A stretch of DNA of 26,792 nucleotides, from assembly GCA_029859485.1 (NCBI GenBank), contig JAOUDB010000007.1:1-26792 (forward strand), read 5' to 3'. This document shows positions 16,827 through 26,703 of this stretch, piece by piece. Both the position numbers and the translations under genes were made by a program. Below the pieces are notes generated by a model. The model did no database searches and was not told where the DNA came from. It was given only the letters and a program-made list of their open reading frames with translations. Source of the DNA: Desulfuromonadales bacterium (GTDB lineage Bacteria > Desulfobacterota > Desulfuromonadia > Desulfuromonadales > BM103). Each line of letters starts with the position of its first letter. The first letter of the stretch is position 1.

Positions 16827-16859
16827 TCCTGTTCGCTTTACATCAGGAGGCTAAAAACG

Positions 16860-17207
16860 ATGAACGTTATTAATTACATCGGCATGGAAAATATGAGAAA
16901 AGATGTCCCTCAGTTCAAGGCGGGGGATACGCTGCGTGTGCATGTTAAGATCACTGAAGGTGACAAACAGCGCATCCAGGTTTTTCAGGGTGTCTGCATC
17001 AAGCGTCACAACAATGGTGTCGGTTCTTCCTTCACCGTACGCAAAGTGTCCAACGGCATGGGTGTTGAGAGAGTCTTCCCTCTGCACGGACCTTGCGTTG
17101 ACAGGGTTGAAGTGATGATGGTTGGCCGTGTGCGTCGCGCCAAGCTCTACTACCTGCGCAATCTGCAGGGTAAAGCTGCACGTATCAAGGAAATCCGTCA
17201 GCGCTAA
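16860..17207 (+). CDS. rplS: 50S ribosomal protein L19
   Basis: A large-subunit protein at the 30S-50S interface. Its 115 residues match the usual length. The family text is clear: [36 protein letters not shown] and [17 protein letters not shown]. The Shine-Dalgarno AGGAGG lies 9 nt upstream. A terminator 23 bp after the stop marks the end of the ffh-rplS transcription unit. Confidence 0.98.
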   Translation: MNVINYIGMENMRKDVPQFKAGDTLRVHVKITEGDKQRIQVFQGVCIKRHNNGVGSSFTVRKVSNGMGVERVFPLHGPCVDRVEVMMVGRVRRAKLYYLRNLQGKAARIKEIRQR

Positions 17208-17230
17208 ACTGCAAGACAAAGAGATTTGCG

Positions 17231-17264
17231 AGCCCCGGTTTTTTAAGCCGGGGCTTTCTTTTTG
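17231..17264 (+). terminator. Rho-independent terminator after rplS
   Basis: An 8-bp GC-rich stem AGCCCCGG / CCGGGGCT (17231-17238 with 17248-17255), followed by TTCTTTTTG. Confidence 0.9.
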
Positions 17265-17307
17265 TCTGCCAAAGACAGGTTGGTTGTGTGGCCGTCGTCC
17301 TGCACCC

Positions 17308-17336
17308 TTGAATTGCCGGTAGAAATCCGTTAATAC
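17308..17336 (+). promoter_or_regulatory. possible promoter of rnhB
   Basis: TTGAAT (17308-17313), a 17-bp spacer and TAATAC (17331-17336), 30 bp before the rnhB ATG and after the rplS terminator. Both boxes are partial matches. Confidence 0.35.
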
Positions 17337-17365
17337 TGTTGGCCACATTTACAAGGTAAGGGCCA

Positions 17366-18001
17366 ATGATACTATTCCCCGAGTTAGAACAATCCACTCT
17401 TTTCTTTGAAACCATGGCTCGACGTCAGGGCTATCAGGCCGTTGCCGGTATAGACGAGGCCGGTCGTGGTCCCTTGGCCGGGCCTGTGGTTGCTGCCGCA
17501 GTCATCCTCCCGGAACATTTCGAGCTCCCTGGCCTGAACGATTCCAAGCAGCTCTCTGAGAAAAAGCGCACCGAACTTTACCCCTTGATCCATGAGCAGG
17601 CCATTGCTGTTGGGATTGGCGTCAGTCGGGCTGATGAAGTCGACCAGATTAATATCCTGCAGGCGACCTTGAAGGGGATGAATCGTGCCGTCGCGCGACT
17701 CTCTGTCCCACCTGATTTTCTCCTCGTGGATGGGATTACCCCTGTTCCGACCCTGATTGAACAGAAGACCCTGAAAAAGGGGGACTCCCGTTCCCTCTCT
17801 ATTGCCGCAGCATCAGTCATTGCCAAGGTGGTGCGTGACCGGATCATGGTCGCCTACGATCGACTTTTCCCAGAGTACGGTTTTGCCGGGCACAAGGGCT
17901 ATGGCAGTCAGAAGCATCGTGATGCGGTCGCCAAGTATGGCCCCTGTATCTGCCACCGGCGCTCCTTTGCCGGTGTCAAAGAGCATTGTGAGGGGCCATG
18001 A
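17366..18001 (+). CDS. rnhB: ribonuclease HII
   Basis: Cuts RNA in RNA-DNA hybrids and at single ribonucleotides in DNA. At 211 residues it has the normal length. The active-site Asp-Glu is in VAGIDEAGRGPLAGPV (Asp30, Glu31). A further catalytic Asp is in LLVDGI (Asp122), and the conserved SIAAASVIAKVVRDR and FPEYGFAGHKGYGS regions follow. The ATG at 17366 has an AAGGG-type site; an ATG at 17414 is possible but would shorten the N-terminus. The stop TGA overlaps the original start of yraN (ATGA), a classic coupling arrangement. Confidence 0.96.
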   Translation: MILFPELEQSTLFFETMARRQGYQAVAGIDEAGRGPLAGPVVAAAVILPEHFELPGLNDSKQLSEKKRTELYPLIHEQAIAVGIGVSRADEVDQINILQATLKGMNRAVARLSVPPDFLLVDGITPVPTLIEQKTLKKGDSRSLSIAAASVIAKVVRDRIMVAYDRLFPEYGFAGHKGYGSQKHRDAVAKYGPCICHRRSFAGVKEHCEGP

Positions 18002-18360
18002 CCCTGGAACGTTTAACCCTGGGACGGTAAGGCGACGAGGCCGCTGCCCGATATCTGCAAAACCAGGGCATGAAGATTGTCGAACGTAATCTGCGCACCC
18101 CGGTTGGAGAAATTGACCTGGTGGTTAAAAGCAAACGCATCCTGGCTTTTGTCGAGGTGAAAACCCGTCGTGGTTCAGCCTTCGGCACACCCGGCGAGGC
18201 GGTGGGGCCACGGAAACAGCGGCAGATTGTGCAGGCCGCCAAATGGTATTTAAACGACAAACTGCACGAGGGCTTGCAGCCCCGCTTCGATGTAATTGCC
18301 ATCACCGTGTCCGGTGAGTCTTTTCAGGTTGAACATATCCCCGACGCTTTTGAAGCCTGA
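17998..18360 (+). pseudogene. yraN: YraN (UPF0102) gene interrupted by an in-frame TAA at codon 11
   Basis: The frame opens at the ATG overlapping the rnhB stop (MTLERLTLGR) and meets TAA at 18028-18030. It then continues in the same frame as GDEAAARYLQNQGMKIVERNLRTPVGEIDLVV...FVEVKTRRG to the stop at 18358. Around the stop the family normally reads LGR-x-GE-x-AAARYL, so exactly one residue is replaced by the stop. CAA (Gln) to TAA is the simplest explanation. YraN proteins have a PD-(D/E)xK nuclease-like fold; GEIDLV and FVEVKTR are its core acidic and lysine residues. A shortened protein could start at ATG 18070 (96 residues), but it lacks the first helix and has no good ribosome site. Sequencing error, pseudogene or a real truncated form are all possible. 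Confidence 0.75.
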
Positions 18361-18432
18361 CCGCATTCCTTCACCCTTTTCAGTCAGCCCCGTTCCGATT
18401 GCTTTTTCCCGTTCGCCCACATACAATATAAA

Positions 18433-18455
18433 CCTCGTTGTTTCGAGGATATAAT
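18433..18455 (+). promoter_or_regulatory. nadE upstream -10 box with adjacent palindrome
   Basis: A perfect TATAAT (18450-18455) lies 21 bp before the nadE start. Just upstream is CCTCG-N6-CGAGG (18433-18437 with 18444-18448), a 5-bp inverted repeat in the promoter spacer. No good -35 box is visible, so the promoter may need an activator or the palindrome may be an operator. Confidence 0.4.
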
Positions 18456-18476
18456 CAGAGGCCGAGGAGGTTCAAG

Positions 18477-20459
18477 GTGACAATGTTACTGCGTGAGTTG
18501 GGGATGATTCGGGTAGCGGCGGTTTCCCCGGCGTTGAAGGTTGCTGACGTTGCTTTTAACCTGGCTGCGATTGAAGAGGCGACTCTTCAGGCCGCAGACC
18601 AAGGCGTGCAACTTCTGGTCTTTCCCGAACTTGCCATGACCGGTTATTCCTGCGGCGATCTCTTTTATCAGCAGAGCTTGTTGGAAAAGGTTCGCGAGGG
18701 ACTTACAACGCTGACCGCCTTAAGCGAACAAACCGGCATGATTCTCATCGTCGGCGCCCCGGTTCGTCAATCCGGACGTCTTTTCAACGCAGCAGTGGTC
18801 ATGAGCCATGGCCGTATCTGCGGAGTGGTGCCGAAAACTTTTCTCCCTAACACGCAAGAATTTTATGAAGAGCGCTGGTTCTCCAGTGCCTTCGACCTGG
18901 TCGATGACCAGTTGGCGTGGCTGGACGAAGCTCCTCCCTTCGGGACCGATCTCCTCTTTGATGTCGATGGTATGCCTGACTGTCTCTTCGGCATCGAGAT
19001 CTGCGAGGATGCCTGGGTGGCCAACCCGCCGAGTGGAGCCATGGCAGCCGCTGGCGCAACGCTGCTGATTAATCTTTCCGCAAGCCCCGAAATTCTCGGT
19101 AAGAACACTTACCGGCGAGCCCTTGTTGAGTCTCAGTCCGCACGCTGTCTGAGCGCCTATCTCTACGCGTCGGCGGGGCCGGGTGAATCCAGCACCGACC
19201 TGGTCTTCTCCGGTCATTCCCTGGTCGCTGAATATGGCCAGATTCTCGCTGAAACCGAACGCTTTCAATTTGCCTCGCAGATGGCTGTTGCTGATATTGA
19301 TGTTCAGCGCCTGGTGCATGAGCGTCTTCGCAATAATAGCTACGCTGCCAGTATGACCGATCAAGACTTTCTGCTGGTGCCTGTCGAGGTGACCGAACGT
19401 CAAGCTGACGATCTTCTGCGACCGCTCGCCAAGACGCCTTTTGTGCCGATTGATCTCGCCGAACGCCAGGGGCGCTGCGAAGAGATTTTTGCCATTCAGA
19501 CGACGGGCCTGATGAAGCGCCTGATGCACACCGGCAGCCAGAAGGTTGTCCTTGGTATCTCCGGTGGTTTGGATTCCACCTTGGCCTTGCTGGTTACGGT
19601 CAAGGCCTTCGATCGCTTGAAATGGTCGCGCAACGATATTCTCGCGGTCACTATGCCCGGTTTTGGTACCACTGCCAGAACCAAAGGCAATGCCGAAACT
19701 CTTGCTGCAGAGCTTGGTGTCGATTTACGTATTATCAGTATCGATGCGGCTGTTCATCAACATTTTGCAGATATCGGCCAGAACCCTGACAATCACGACA
19801 TCACCTACGAGAATTCGCAGGCCCGTGAGCGTACGCAGATTCTCATGGATCTGGCCAATCAGGTCGGTGGCCTCGTGGTCGGTACGGGGGATTTGTCGGA
19901 ACTGGCCCTTGGCTGGGCGACCTATAACGGCGACCATATGTCGATGTACGGGGTCAACGCCTCGGTACCGAAGACACTCGTGCGTTACCTGATCGAATGG
20001 TGTGCTGAAGCGGAGTTCAGCGGCAAAACGGCAGAGGTGCTGCACGACGTCTGTGCCACGCCCGTGTCCCCGGAACTCTTGCCGCCCGATAAAGATGGGG
20101 CTATCAGCCAGAAAACCGAGGACCATGTCGGTCCATTCGAACTACACGATTTCTTCCTTTTCCAGGTGGTCCGCAACCAGTTTGCTCCACGCAAGATCCT
20201 CGATCTCGCTTGTCGTGCCTTTGCTGAAGACTACTCTCAGGCAGAGGTTCTCAAATGGCTGAAGCTCTTCTATAGCCGCTTCTTTGCCCAGCAGTTCAAA
20301 CGCTCTTGTCTACCCGATGGACCGAAGGTCGGCAGCGTCTCATTGTCACCGCGTGGTGATTGGCGTATGCCGAGTGATGCCAGCGCTAACCTCTGGCTGG
20401 AAGAGCTGGATCAGATCGCTGCAGCTGCCGTAGAAAAGGATTCCAGAACGTATGATTGA
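18477..20459 (+). CDS. nadE: glutamine-dependent NAD(+) synthetase
   Basis: Makes NAD from nicotinate adenine dinucleotide using ATP and glutamine. The 660-residue protein is a two-domain fusion. The N-terminal nitrilase-type glutaminase carries the Glu-Lys-Cys triad: [10 protein letters not shown] (Glu51), VPKTFLP (Lys120) and GIEICEDAW (Cys176). The C-terminal synthetase has the pyrophosphatase loop SGGLDS (362-367) and [21 protein letters not shown] chose the GTG at 18477 because GAGGAGG is 6 nt upstream. An ATG two codons later is possible, and a frame from 18438 would begin before the ribosome site. The gene overlaps rsmI by 8 nt. Confidence 0.95.
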   Translation: MTMLLRELGMIRVAAVSPALKVADVAFNLAAIEEATLQAADQGVQLLVFPELAMTGYSCGDLFYQQSLLEKVREGLTTLTALSEQTGMILIVGAPVRQSGRLFNAAVVMSHGRICGVVPKTFLPNTQEFYEERWFSSAFDLVDDQLAWLDEAPPFGTDLLFDVDGMPDCLFGIEICEDAWVANPPSGAMAAAGATLLINLSASPEILGKNTYRRALVESQSARCLSAYLYASAGPGESSTDLVFSGHSLVAEYGQILAETERFQFASQMAVADIDVQRLVHERLRNNSYAASMTDQDFLLVPVEVTERQADDLLRPLAKTPFVPIDLAERQGRCEEIFAIQTTGLMKRLMHTGSQKVVLGISGGLDSTLALLVTVKAFDRLKWSRNDILAVTMPGFGTTARTKGNAETLAAELGVDLRIISIDAAVHQHFADIGQNPDNHDITYENSQARERTQILMDLANQVGGLVVGTGDLSELALGWATYNGDHMSMYGVNASVPKTLVRYLIEWCAEAEFSGKTAEVLHDVCATPVSPELLPPDKDGAISQKTEDHVGPFELHDFFLFQVVRNQFAPRKILDLACRAFAEDYSQAEVLKWLKLFYSRFFAQQFKRSCLPDGPKVGSVSLSPRGDWRMPSDASANLWLEELDQIAAAAVEKDSRTYD

Positions 20460-21312
20460 AGAGCAGGGCGGGCCTCCAGCAGGAACTCTCTATGTTGTTG
20501 CCACGCCGATCGGCAACCTCGAGGATATGACCTATAGGGCCGTCAGGACCCTCGGCGAGGTCGACCTGGTCGCGGCAGAAGATACCAGACACAGTCGTAA
20601 GCTGTTTGCCCATTTTGGTATAAAGAAGCCGTTGATTTCATATCACGATCACAACGAACGGCAGCGGCAGGAGATGCTGGTTGAGAGGTTGCAAAACGGA
20701 GAAAATATTGCTCTGATCAGCGATGCGGGAACGCCTTGTATTGCTGACCCCGGTTACCGCCTGATCGCTTCCTGTTACGATGCCGGAATCCGGGTTGTAC
20801 CGATTCCTGGTCCCTCTGCAACGATTACAGCCTTGAGCGCCGCCGGAGTGGGCACTGATCGTTTCGCTTTTGAGGGTTATCTGCCGCAAAAGACCAAGGC
20901 CCGGAAAGATCTGTTCCGTCAGTTGATTGGCGAACAGAGGACTCTGGTGTTTTACGAAGCACCGCATCGTTTGTCAGCCACCCTCTCTGACATGGTCGAA
21001 ATTTTTGGTTCAGAACGTCAGATCGTGGTTGCACGGGAGTTGACAAAGCTGCACGAAGAGTTTTTTCGGGGGGACATTTCTGCCGCAGTGGTTCGATTTG
21101 AACGTGAGCCGGCTCGTGGTGAGCTGGTTCTGATCCTACCACCGAGCACCCAAGGGCCGAAGATGAACGTGCGTGATGCTCTGCGGCAATTGCTCAACGA
21201 AGGTGATTTGTCGCGACGTGATGCCGTCAAACTGATTGCCAAGGAATATGGCCTGCCGAGCAGCGATGTGTATCGCGAGAGTCTCAGTCTGGCCGAGGAA
21301 GAGGATATCTAA
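20452..21312 (+). CDS. rsmI: 16S rRNA (cytidine-2'-O)-methyltransferase RsmI
   Basis: Methylates the ribose of C1402 in the decoding centre of 16S rRNA. The 286-residue protein has the tetrapyrrole-methylase fold. Markers are [58 protein letters not shown] and [17 protein letters not shown]. The C-terminal region ([29 protein letters not shown]) is the helical tail typical of the family. The ATG overlaps the nadE frame by 8 nt, with AAGGA about 11 nt upstream. Its TAA overlaps the next ATG by one base (TAATG), so three genes are tightly coupled. Confidence 0.96.
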   Translation: MIEEQGGPPAGTLYVVATPIGNLEDMTYRAVRTLGEVDLVAAEDTRHSRKLFAHFGIKKPLISYHDHNERQRQEMLVERLQNGENIALISDAGTPCIADPGYRLIASCYDAGIRVVPIPGPSATITALSAAGVGTDRFAFEGYLPQKTKARKDLFRQLIGEQRTLVFYEAPHRLSATLSDMVEIFGSERQIVVARELTKLHEEFFRGDISAAVVRFEREPARGELVLILPPSTQGPKMNVRDALRQLLNEGDLSRRDAVKLIAKEYGLPSSDVYRESLSLAEEEDI

Positions 21313-21695
21313 TGGCTGAGCAGAAAAGAATCCTGCTGGTTGATGATCACCAGGCAGTTTTTCGTCTGTTGGAGGCGATTGTTCGCATCAAGGGCTACGA
21401 GCTGATATACGCGGAGAGTGGCCAGCAGGGGATCGTTATGGCGCGCAAGGAACTGCCTGATCTGATTCTGCTTGATGTCATGATGCCCGATATCGATGGT
21501 TTTAAAGTCTGTCAGTATCTCAAGGAAAACCCGGAGACAAAAGACATCCCGGTCATGTTTCTAACGGCAAGAGGCGCTGAGGGTGATCTGGAGACAGGAC
21601 GTAAGGCCGGAGCTGATGGCTTTATGACCAAGCCGTTTCAGACGATAGAGGTGTTTAAACAGATAGAAAAACTTCTCGATAACGATCGCAGTTAG
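21312..21695 (+). CDS. single-domain response regulator (CheY-like receiver)
   Basis: A 127-residue protein that is only a receiver domain. The acidic pair is Asp11-Asp12 (ILLVDD), the phospho-acceptor is Asp55 (LILLDVMMPD), and the switch residues are Thr85 (FLTARG) and Lys107 (MTKPFQ). All catalytic residues are intact. There is no output domain, so it probably signals by protein-protein contact as in chemotaxis or phosphorelays. It is fused by overlap to rsmI, and no histidine kinase is in the window, so the partner is unknown. A terminator follows 5 bp after the stop. Confidence 0.92.
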   Translation: MAEQKRILLVDDHQAVFRLLEAIVRIKGYELIYAESGQQGIVMARKELPDLILLDVMMPDIDGFKVCQYLKENPETKDIPVMFLTARGAEGDLETGRKAGADGFMTKPFQTIEVFKQIEKLLDNDRS

Positions 21696-21700
21696 CCTGG

Positions 21701-21729
21701 CGGACTGTGCCTTTACACAGTCCGGTTTT
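21701..21729 (+). terminator. Rho-independent terminator of the nadE-rsmI-response regulator operon
   Basis: A perfect 9-bp stem CGGACTGTG / CACAGTCCG with a 6-nt loop, followed by GTTTTG. It begins 5 bp after the response-regulator stop codon. Confidence 0.88.
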
Positions 21730-21776
21730 GTGAGGACGCGATTGAAACTTTACGAGACTCCACGTTTATTTCTCTT

Positions 21777-21947
21777 GAACTCTGCTGTATCTTACAAACC
21801 ATCAAAGGGTGGCCGTGGCAGCGACCTGGAGATAAGCTGAAGATTTTCTGTGGCAGGTAAATCCGAGGCAACCTTCTTCAAAACCTCCTGAAAAAGAATA
21901 TTTCGCCCCACAGCTCACTACCTCCAGAGCTGTGGGGTTCTTTTTTG
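21777..21947 (+). ncRNA. possible small RNA ending at the second intergenic terminator
   Basis: A transcript of about 170 nt would run from a weak promoter (TTGAAA-N17-TTTATT, 21742-21770) to a strong terminator: CCCCACAGCT / AGCTGTGGGG (21906-21915 with 21928-21937), then TTCTTTTTTG. It includes a tetraloop hairpin CCATC-AAAG-GGTGG (21799-21812). I looked for 6S, SRP RNA and c-di-GMP riboswitch features and found none. The terminator is solid; the transcript is inferred. Confidence 0.3.
21906..21947 (+). terminator. Rho-independent terminator without an upstream protein gene
   Basis: A perfect 10-bp stem CCCCACAGCT / AGCTGTGGGG, a 12-nt loop and a T-rich tail. It lies 210 bp after the last protein stop, and a terminator has already occurred in between. 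Confidence 0.85.
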
Positions 21948-21973
21948 CCAAATATGAACTGCCAAGTATGAAC

Positions 21974-22002
21974 TTGACTTAATCCAGCGGTTGTAGTAAA
22001 GT
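21974..22002 (+). promoter_or_regulatory. sigma-70 type promoter in the intergenic region
   Basis: TTGACT (21974-21979), an exact 17-bp spacer and TAAAGT (21997-22002). The predicted start is near 22008. No protein gene follows on this strand, only a hairpin and terminator. Confidence 0.6.
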
Positions 22003-22007
22003 CCCCA

Positions 22008-22102
22008 TCACAAAATATATGACACTCTGTTACAACCCATCCAAACTGGTTGTACAGAGATTTAGCCCCGGCCTTCCCCTCCAGGAACCGGGGCATTTTT
22101 TA
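22008..22102 (+). ncRNA. candidate small RNA (about 95 nt) with promoter, hairpin and terminator
   Basis: The predicted RNA has an unpaired 5' part of about 17 nt. A strong stem-loop follows (22025-22037 with 22048-22059), 12 bp with one bulged U and loop CATCCAAACT. A short linker, GATTTA, leads to the terminator hairpin GCCCCGG / CCGGGGC (22065-22071 with 22088-22094) and a T6 run. An ATG at 22020 opens only 34 codons, has no ribosome site and reads through the terminator, so coding is unlikely. The layout is that of a trans-acting regulatory RNA; identity and targets are unknown. Confidence 0.5.
22065..22102 (+). terminator. Rho-independent terminator of the candidate small RNA
   Basis: A 7-bp GC-only stem, 16-nt loop and ATTTTTTA tail on the plus strand. 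Read on the minus strand the distal flank is not T-rich, so it does not serve acyP. Confidence 0.85.
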
Positions 22103-22158
22103 TGCCGCAATCCGCCTGAATAAAATGCAGCCACTCATCAAGGGGGGCTGATCTGTTT

Positions 22159-24509
<2,351 letters not shown>

Positions 24510-24681
24510 TTAATATAACAGATTTTTTATTCATGCGGGAGAAGGGTTTTAAGTCTTTTGGTTTTGAATTCATTGAGCAAAGGTTCAAGTAAATAAAACT
24601 TTAGCTGATTGTGTTTCTCCCACGAGTCAGTTAATATCCTTTAAAGACGTATCTTTACGAAACAACAGGTGATTTAACCCG

Positions 24682-25947
24682 ATGACCACAGATCAATGGC
24701 TGCACGTCCTGGGACTCTTAGTCCTCTTTGTCCTCTCGGCCTTTTTTTCCAGTTCCGAAACAGCGCTGATGTCGATGGACCGCTTACGGGTCAAGTACCT
24801 GGCAGAAAAGGCGCGCCCTGGTGCCAAGAGCCTGGAGACACTTCTTTCCAAGCCGGACGATTTGCTGAGCGCCATTCTGGTCGGCAACAACCTGGTCAAC
24901 ATCATGATCTCGGTTTTTGCAACAGCTCTTTTTCTCGATCTGTTCGGGAAGGGGGGCGAATTAATGACAATTCTGATTCTGACCCCGCTTCTGCTGATTT
25001 TCTCGGAAGTCTGCCCCAAGACTTACGCAGCGACTTACCCGGAGAAACTCTCTTTCCGAGTGCTGCACCCGATCCGTTTCTTCATGTGGATGTTACGTCC
25101 GGTGACTGCCGTGGTCAGCGGTGTTTCACGTATATTGACTCACTTCCTCAGGGGAGAAGATCAGGCCCCTTTGATCTCCGAAGATGAAATCCGGTCAATT
25201 ATCGAGTTCGGTGAAGAATCTGGGGTTGTCGCTGAAGATCAACGCCGCATGCTGCACGGCATTTTTGACCTTTCGCAGAGTCGCGTACGCGACGTTATGG
25301 TGCCTCGCACAGAGGTTGTCGGCATCTCTGTCGATGCTGCTTTTAAGGACGTTGTGCAGTTGACTGCTCAGGCCCGACATTCGCGTTTCCCGGTCTACGA
25401 TGGTGATCTTGATAACGTGGTGGGTGTTATTCATTCCAAAGATGTTCTGAGTTATCTCGAAAAGCCGGATCAGTTCTCATTGCGTGAACTGGCTCGACCT
25501 CCCTATTTTGTCCCTGAAGCCAAGCCCATTGAAGCCCTGATGCAGGCCTTTCGTCGCAAGCACCTGCACCTTGCCATGGTTGTTGATGAGTATGGCGGGG
25601 TCGAGGGGATCTGCACTCTTGAAGACATTGTCGAAGAGATTGTCGGGGAAATCCATGATGAGTACGATGAAGAGGATATCCTTGTTAAACCTCTTGGCGT
25701 AAATCTTTATCTTGTGGATGGCAGCGCCGCAATCCGTTACATCAACAGGCGCTTCGGGTTAAGCCTCTCCGAAGAGCATGTCAACACCCTGGCGGGATTC
25801 CTGCTCAACTCTCTGGGGAGTATTCCTGAGGTTGGTGCGCACTGTGAGGTAGATGGCGTCCTCTTTACCGTTCGCGAGGTTGAGGACCGGAGGATTGAGC
25901 AAATTGAGGTGCAGCTTCCTGAGCATAAAGACCAGAAAGAACCATGA
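24682..25947 (+). CDS. CNNM/CBS-domain (HlyC/CorC family) membrane transporter
   Basis: A 421-residue inner-membrane protein. The N-terminal CNNM (DUF21) region has hydrophobic helices, about residues 5-25, 57-80, 90-112 and 130-155, with the characteristic FFSSSETAL and GNNLVNI motifs. Two CBS repeats follow (from about 205; VMVPRTEVVGISVD and HLHLAMVVDEYGGVEGICTLEDIVEEIVGEI). A C-terminal CorC_HlyC domain comes last (from about 325, LYLVDGSAAIRYINRRFG). Relatives are linked to magnesium or cobalt export and some are annotated as hemolysins, a label not supported by function. The ribosome site is AGGTGA about 9 nt upstream. It is transcribed divergently from ligA. Confidence 0.93.
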   Translation: MTTDQWLHVLGLLVLFVLSAFFSSSETALMSMDRLRVKYLAEKARPGAKSLETLLSKPDDLLSAILVGNNLVNIMISVFATALFLDLFGKGGELMTILILTPLLLIFSEVCPKTYAATYPEKLSFRVLHPIRFFMWMLRPVTAVVSGVSRILTHFLRGEDQAPLISEDEIRSIIEFGEESGVVAEDQRRMLHGIFDLSQSRVRDVMVPRTEVVGISVDAAFKDVVQLTAQARHSRFPVYDGDLDNVVGVIHSKDVLSYLEKPDQFSLRELARPPYFVPEAKPIEALMQAFRRKHLHLAMVVDEYGGVEGICTLEDIVEEIVGEIHDEYDEEDILVKPLGVNLYLVDGSAAIRYINRRFGLSLSEEHVNTLAGFLLNSLGSIPEVGAHCEVDGVLFTVREVEDRRIEQIEVQLPEHKDQKEP

Positions 25948-26245
25948 TTTTTTAAGGCTGTAAGGCTGGCCCTAAAGACTTATCTCCTTTCTTGCCGTTT
26001 TATGGTTAAGACGTTTTCTTGAGGTTCGCTGCTATCTCATTGAAAAATATAACATTGTATCTAAACCTGTTTTCCGACACTTTGTGAAGACTCTCGAAAT
26101 CACCTGCACATAAGCTGTTTTCCAACCTCCGTAAAATGGCCTAACCCCTTAAAAAAATGAAATAAATTCTTGACAGGCCCCCGTATGGCGACTATATTTG
26201 CCCAGAAGGTGGTGAATAGTGTAATTTTAGGCCAAAGAGGGCCAA
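25948..26245. other. intergenic region (298 bp) upstream of mraZ
   Basis: AT-rich and without a supportable gene or a clear terminator for the CNNM gene. Its final 80 bp hold the strong dcw promoter and short direct repeats before mraZ; I see nothing definable in the first 220 bp. Confidence 0.5.
26170..26198 (+). promoter_or_regulatory. strong sigma-70 promoter of the dcw cluster (PmraZ)
   Basis: A perfect TTGACA (26170-26175), an exact 17-bp spacer and TATATT (26193-26198); the predicted start is near 26205, about 40 nt before mraZ. This is the best promoter match in the window. Confidence 0.8.
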
Positions 26246-26246
26246 A
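26209..26246 (+). promoter_or_regulatory. candidate MraZ-binding direct repeats in the mraZ leader
   Basis: GTG triplets recur at 26209 and 26219, and GGCCAAA recurs at 26230 and 26240, each 10 bp apart. Ten-bp-spaced direct repeats near its own promoter are the kind of site bound by MraZ in E. coli, although the E. coli consensus (TGGGN) is not matched. The second pair overlaps the ribosome site (GAGGG). Confidence 0.3.
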
Positions 26247-26701
26247 TGGGATTTCAGGGCGTTTATTACAATTCAATCGATGCAAAGGGGCGGGCCAGTA
26301 TTCCAGCCAAGTTCCGCGATCAGCTGAAAGAGAACAACCAGGAAGATATTCTGGTTGTCACTCAGGACCGTTGCGGTATCGTCGCCTACCCGCTCTCCGA
26401 ATGGGAGGGCTTCCTCGAAAAATTCGCACAACTTCCGAACGACCAGTTTCGTGAAGACCTCTATTTTACAACCGTCACTCCAGCAACACATTGCACCTTT
26501 GATAAGCAGGGACGAATCCAGTTGCCGCAATCCTTGCGAGAGTATTGCCAGTTGGATACGGACGGCGTGCGTGATGTTGTCATCGTCGGTGGCGCGCAAA
26601 AAATCCAGATCTGGAACAAGACACGATATATCGAAATGCTCGCTGAAGCTGAGCAGCGTCTGGCTGAGGATCGACAGAAGCGTTTCGACTTGGGACTTTA
26701 G
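26246..26701 (+). CDS. mraZ: division/cell-wall cluster transcriptional regulator MraZ
   Basis: A DNA-binding repressor of its own dcw cluster, forming a ring-shaped oligomer. The 151-residue protein has two AbrB-like (SpoVT) repeats, each with the DxxGR signature: DAKGRASIPAKFR (about 12-24) and DKQGRIQLPQSLR (about 86-98). GAGGG lies about 4 nt before the ATG. It is followed at once by rsmH, with a 2-bp gap, so they are co-transcribed. Confidence 0.96.
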   Translation: MGFQGVYYNSIDAKGRASIPAKFRDQLKENNQEDILVVTQDRCGIVAYPLSEWEGFLEKFAQLPNDQFREDLYFTTVTPATHCTFDKQGRIQLPQSLREYCQLDTDGVRDVVIVGGAQKIQIWNKTRYIEMLAEAEQRLAEDRQKRFDLGL

Positions 26702-26703
26702 TT

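Larger units (their letters stand above)
21696..22158. other. intergenic region (463 bp) with three terminators and small-RNA signals
   Basis: No protein gene is supported. The order is: terminator of the response-regulator operon (21701-21729), a possible promoter (21742-21770), a second terminator (21906-21947), a good promoter (21974-22002), a hairpin (22025-22059) and a third terminator (22065-22102). All three terminators carry their T-runs on the plus strand. The convergent acyP gene starts its stop codon at 22159. Confidence 0.6.

Noticed and set aside
18720..19529. 269-codon open frame on the minus strand
   Set aside because: Opposite the nadE glutaminase domain; a shadow of GC-biased codons.
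21777..21905. c-di-GMP (GEMM) riboswitch or 6S RNA
   Set aside because: A tetraloop hairpin is present, but the conserved GEMM core (such as GACGCAAAGCC) is absent, and the ends do not pair as in 6S RNA.
22020..22124. 34-codon frame inside the small-RNA candidate
   Set aside because: No ribosome site and it reads through the terminator hairpin.
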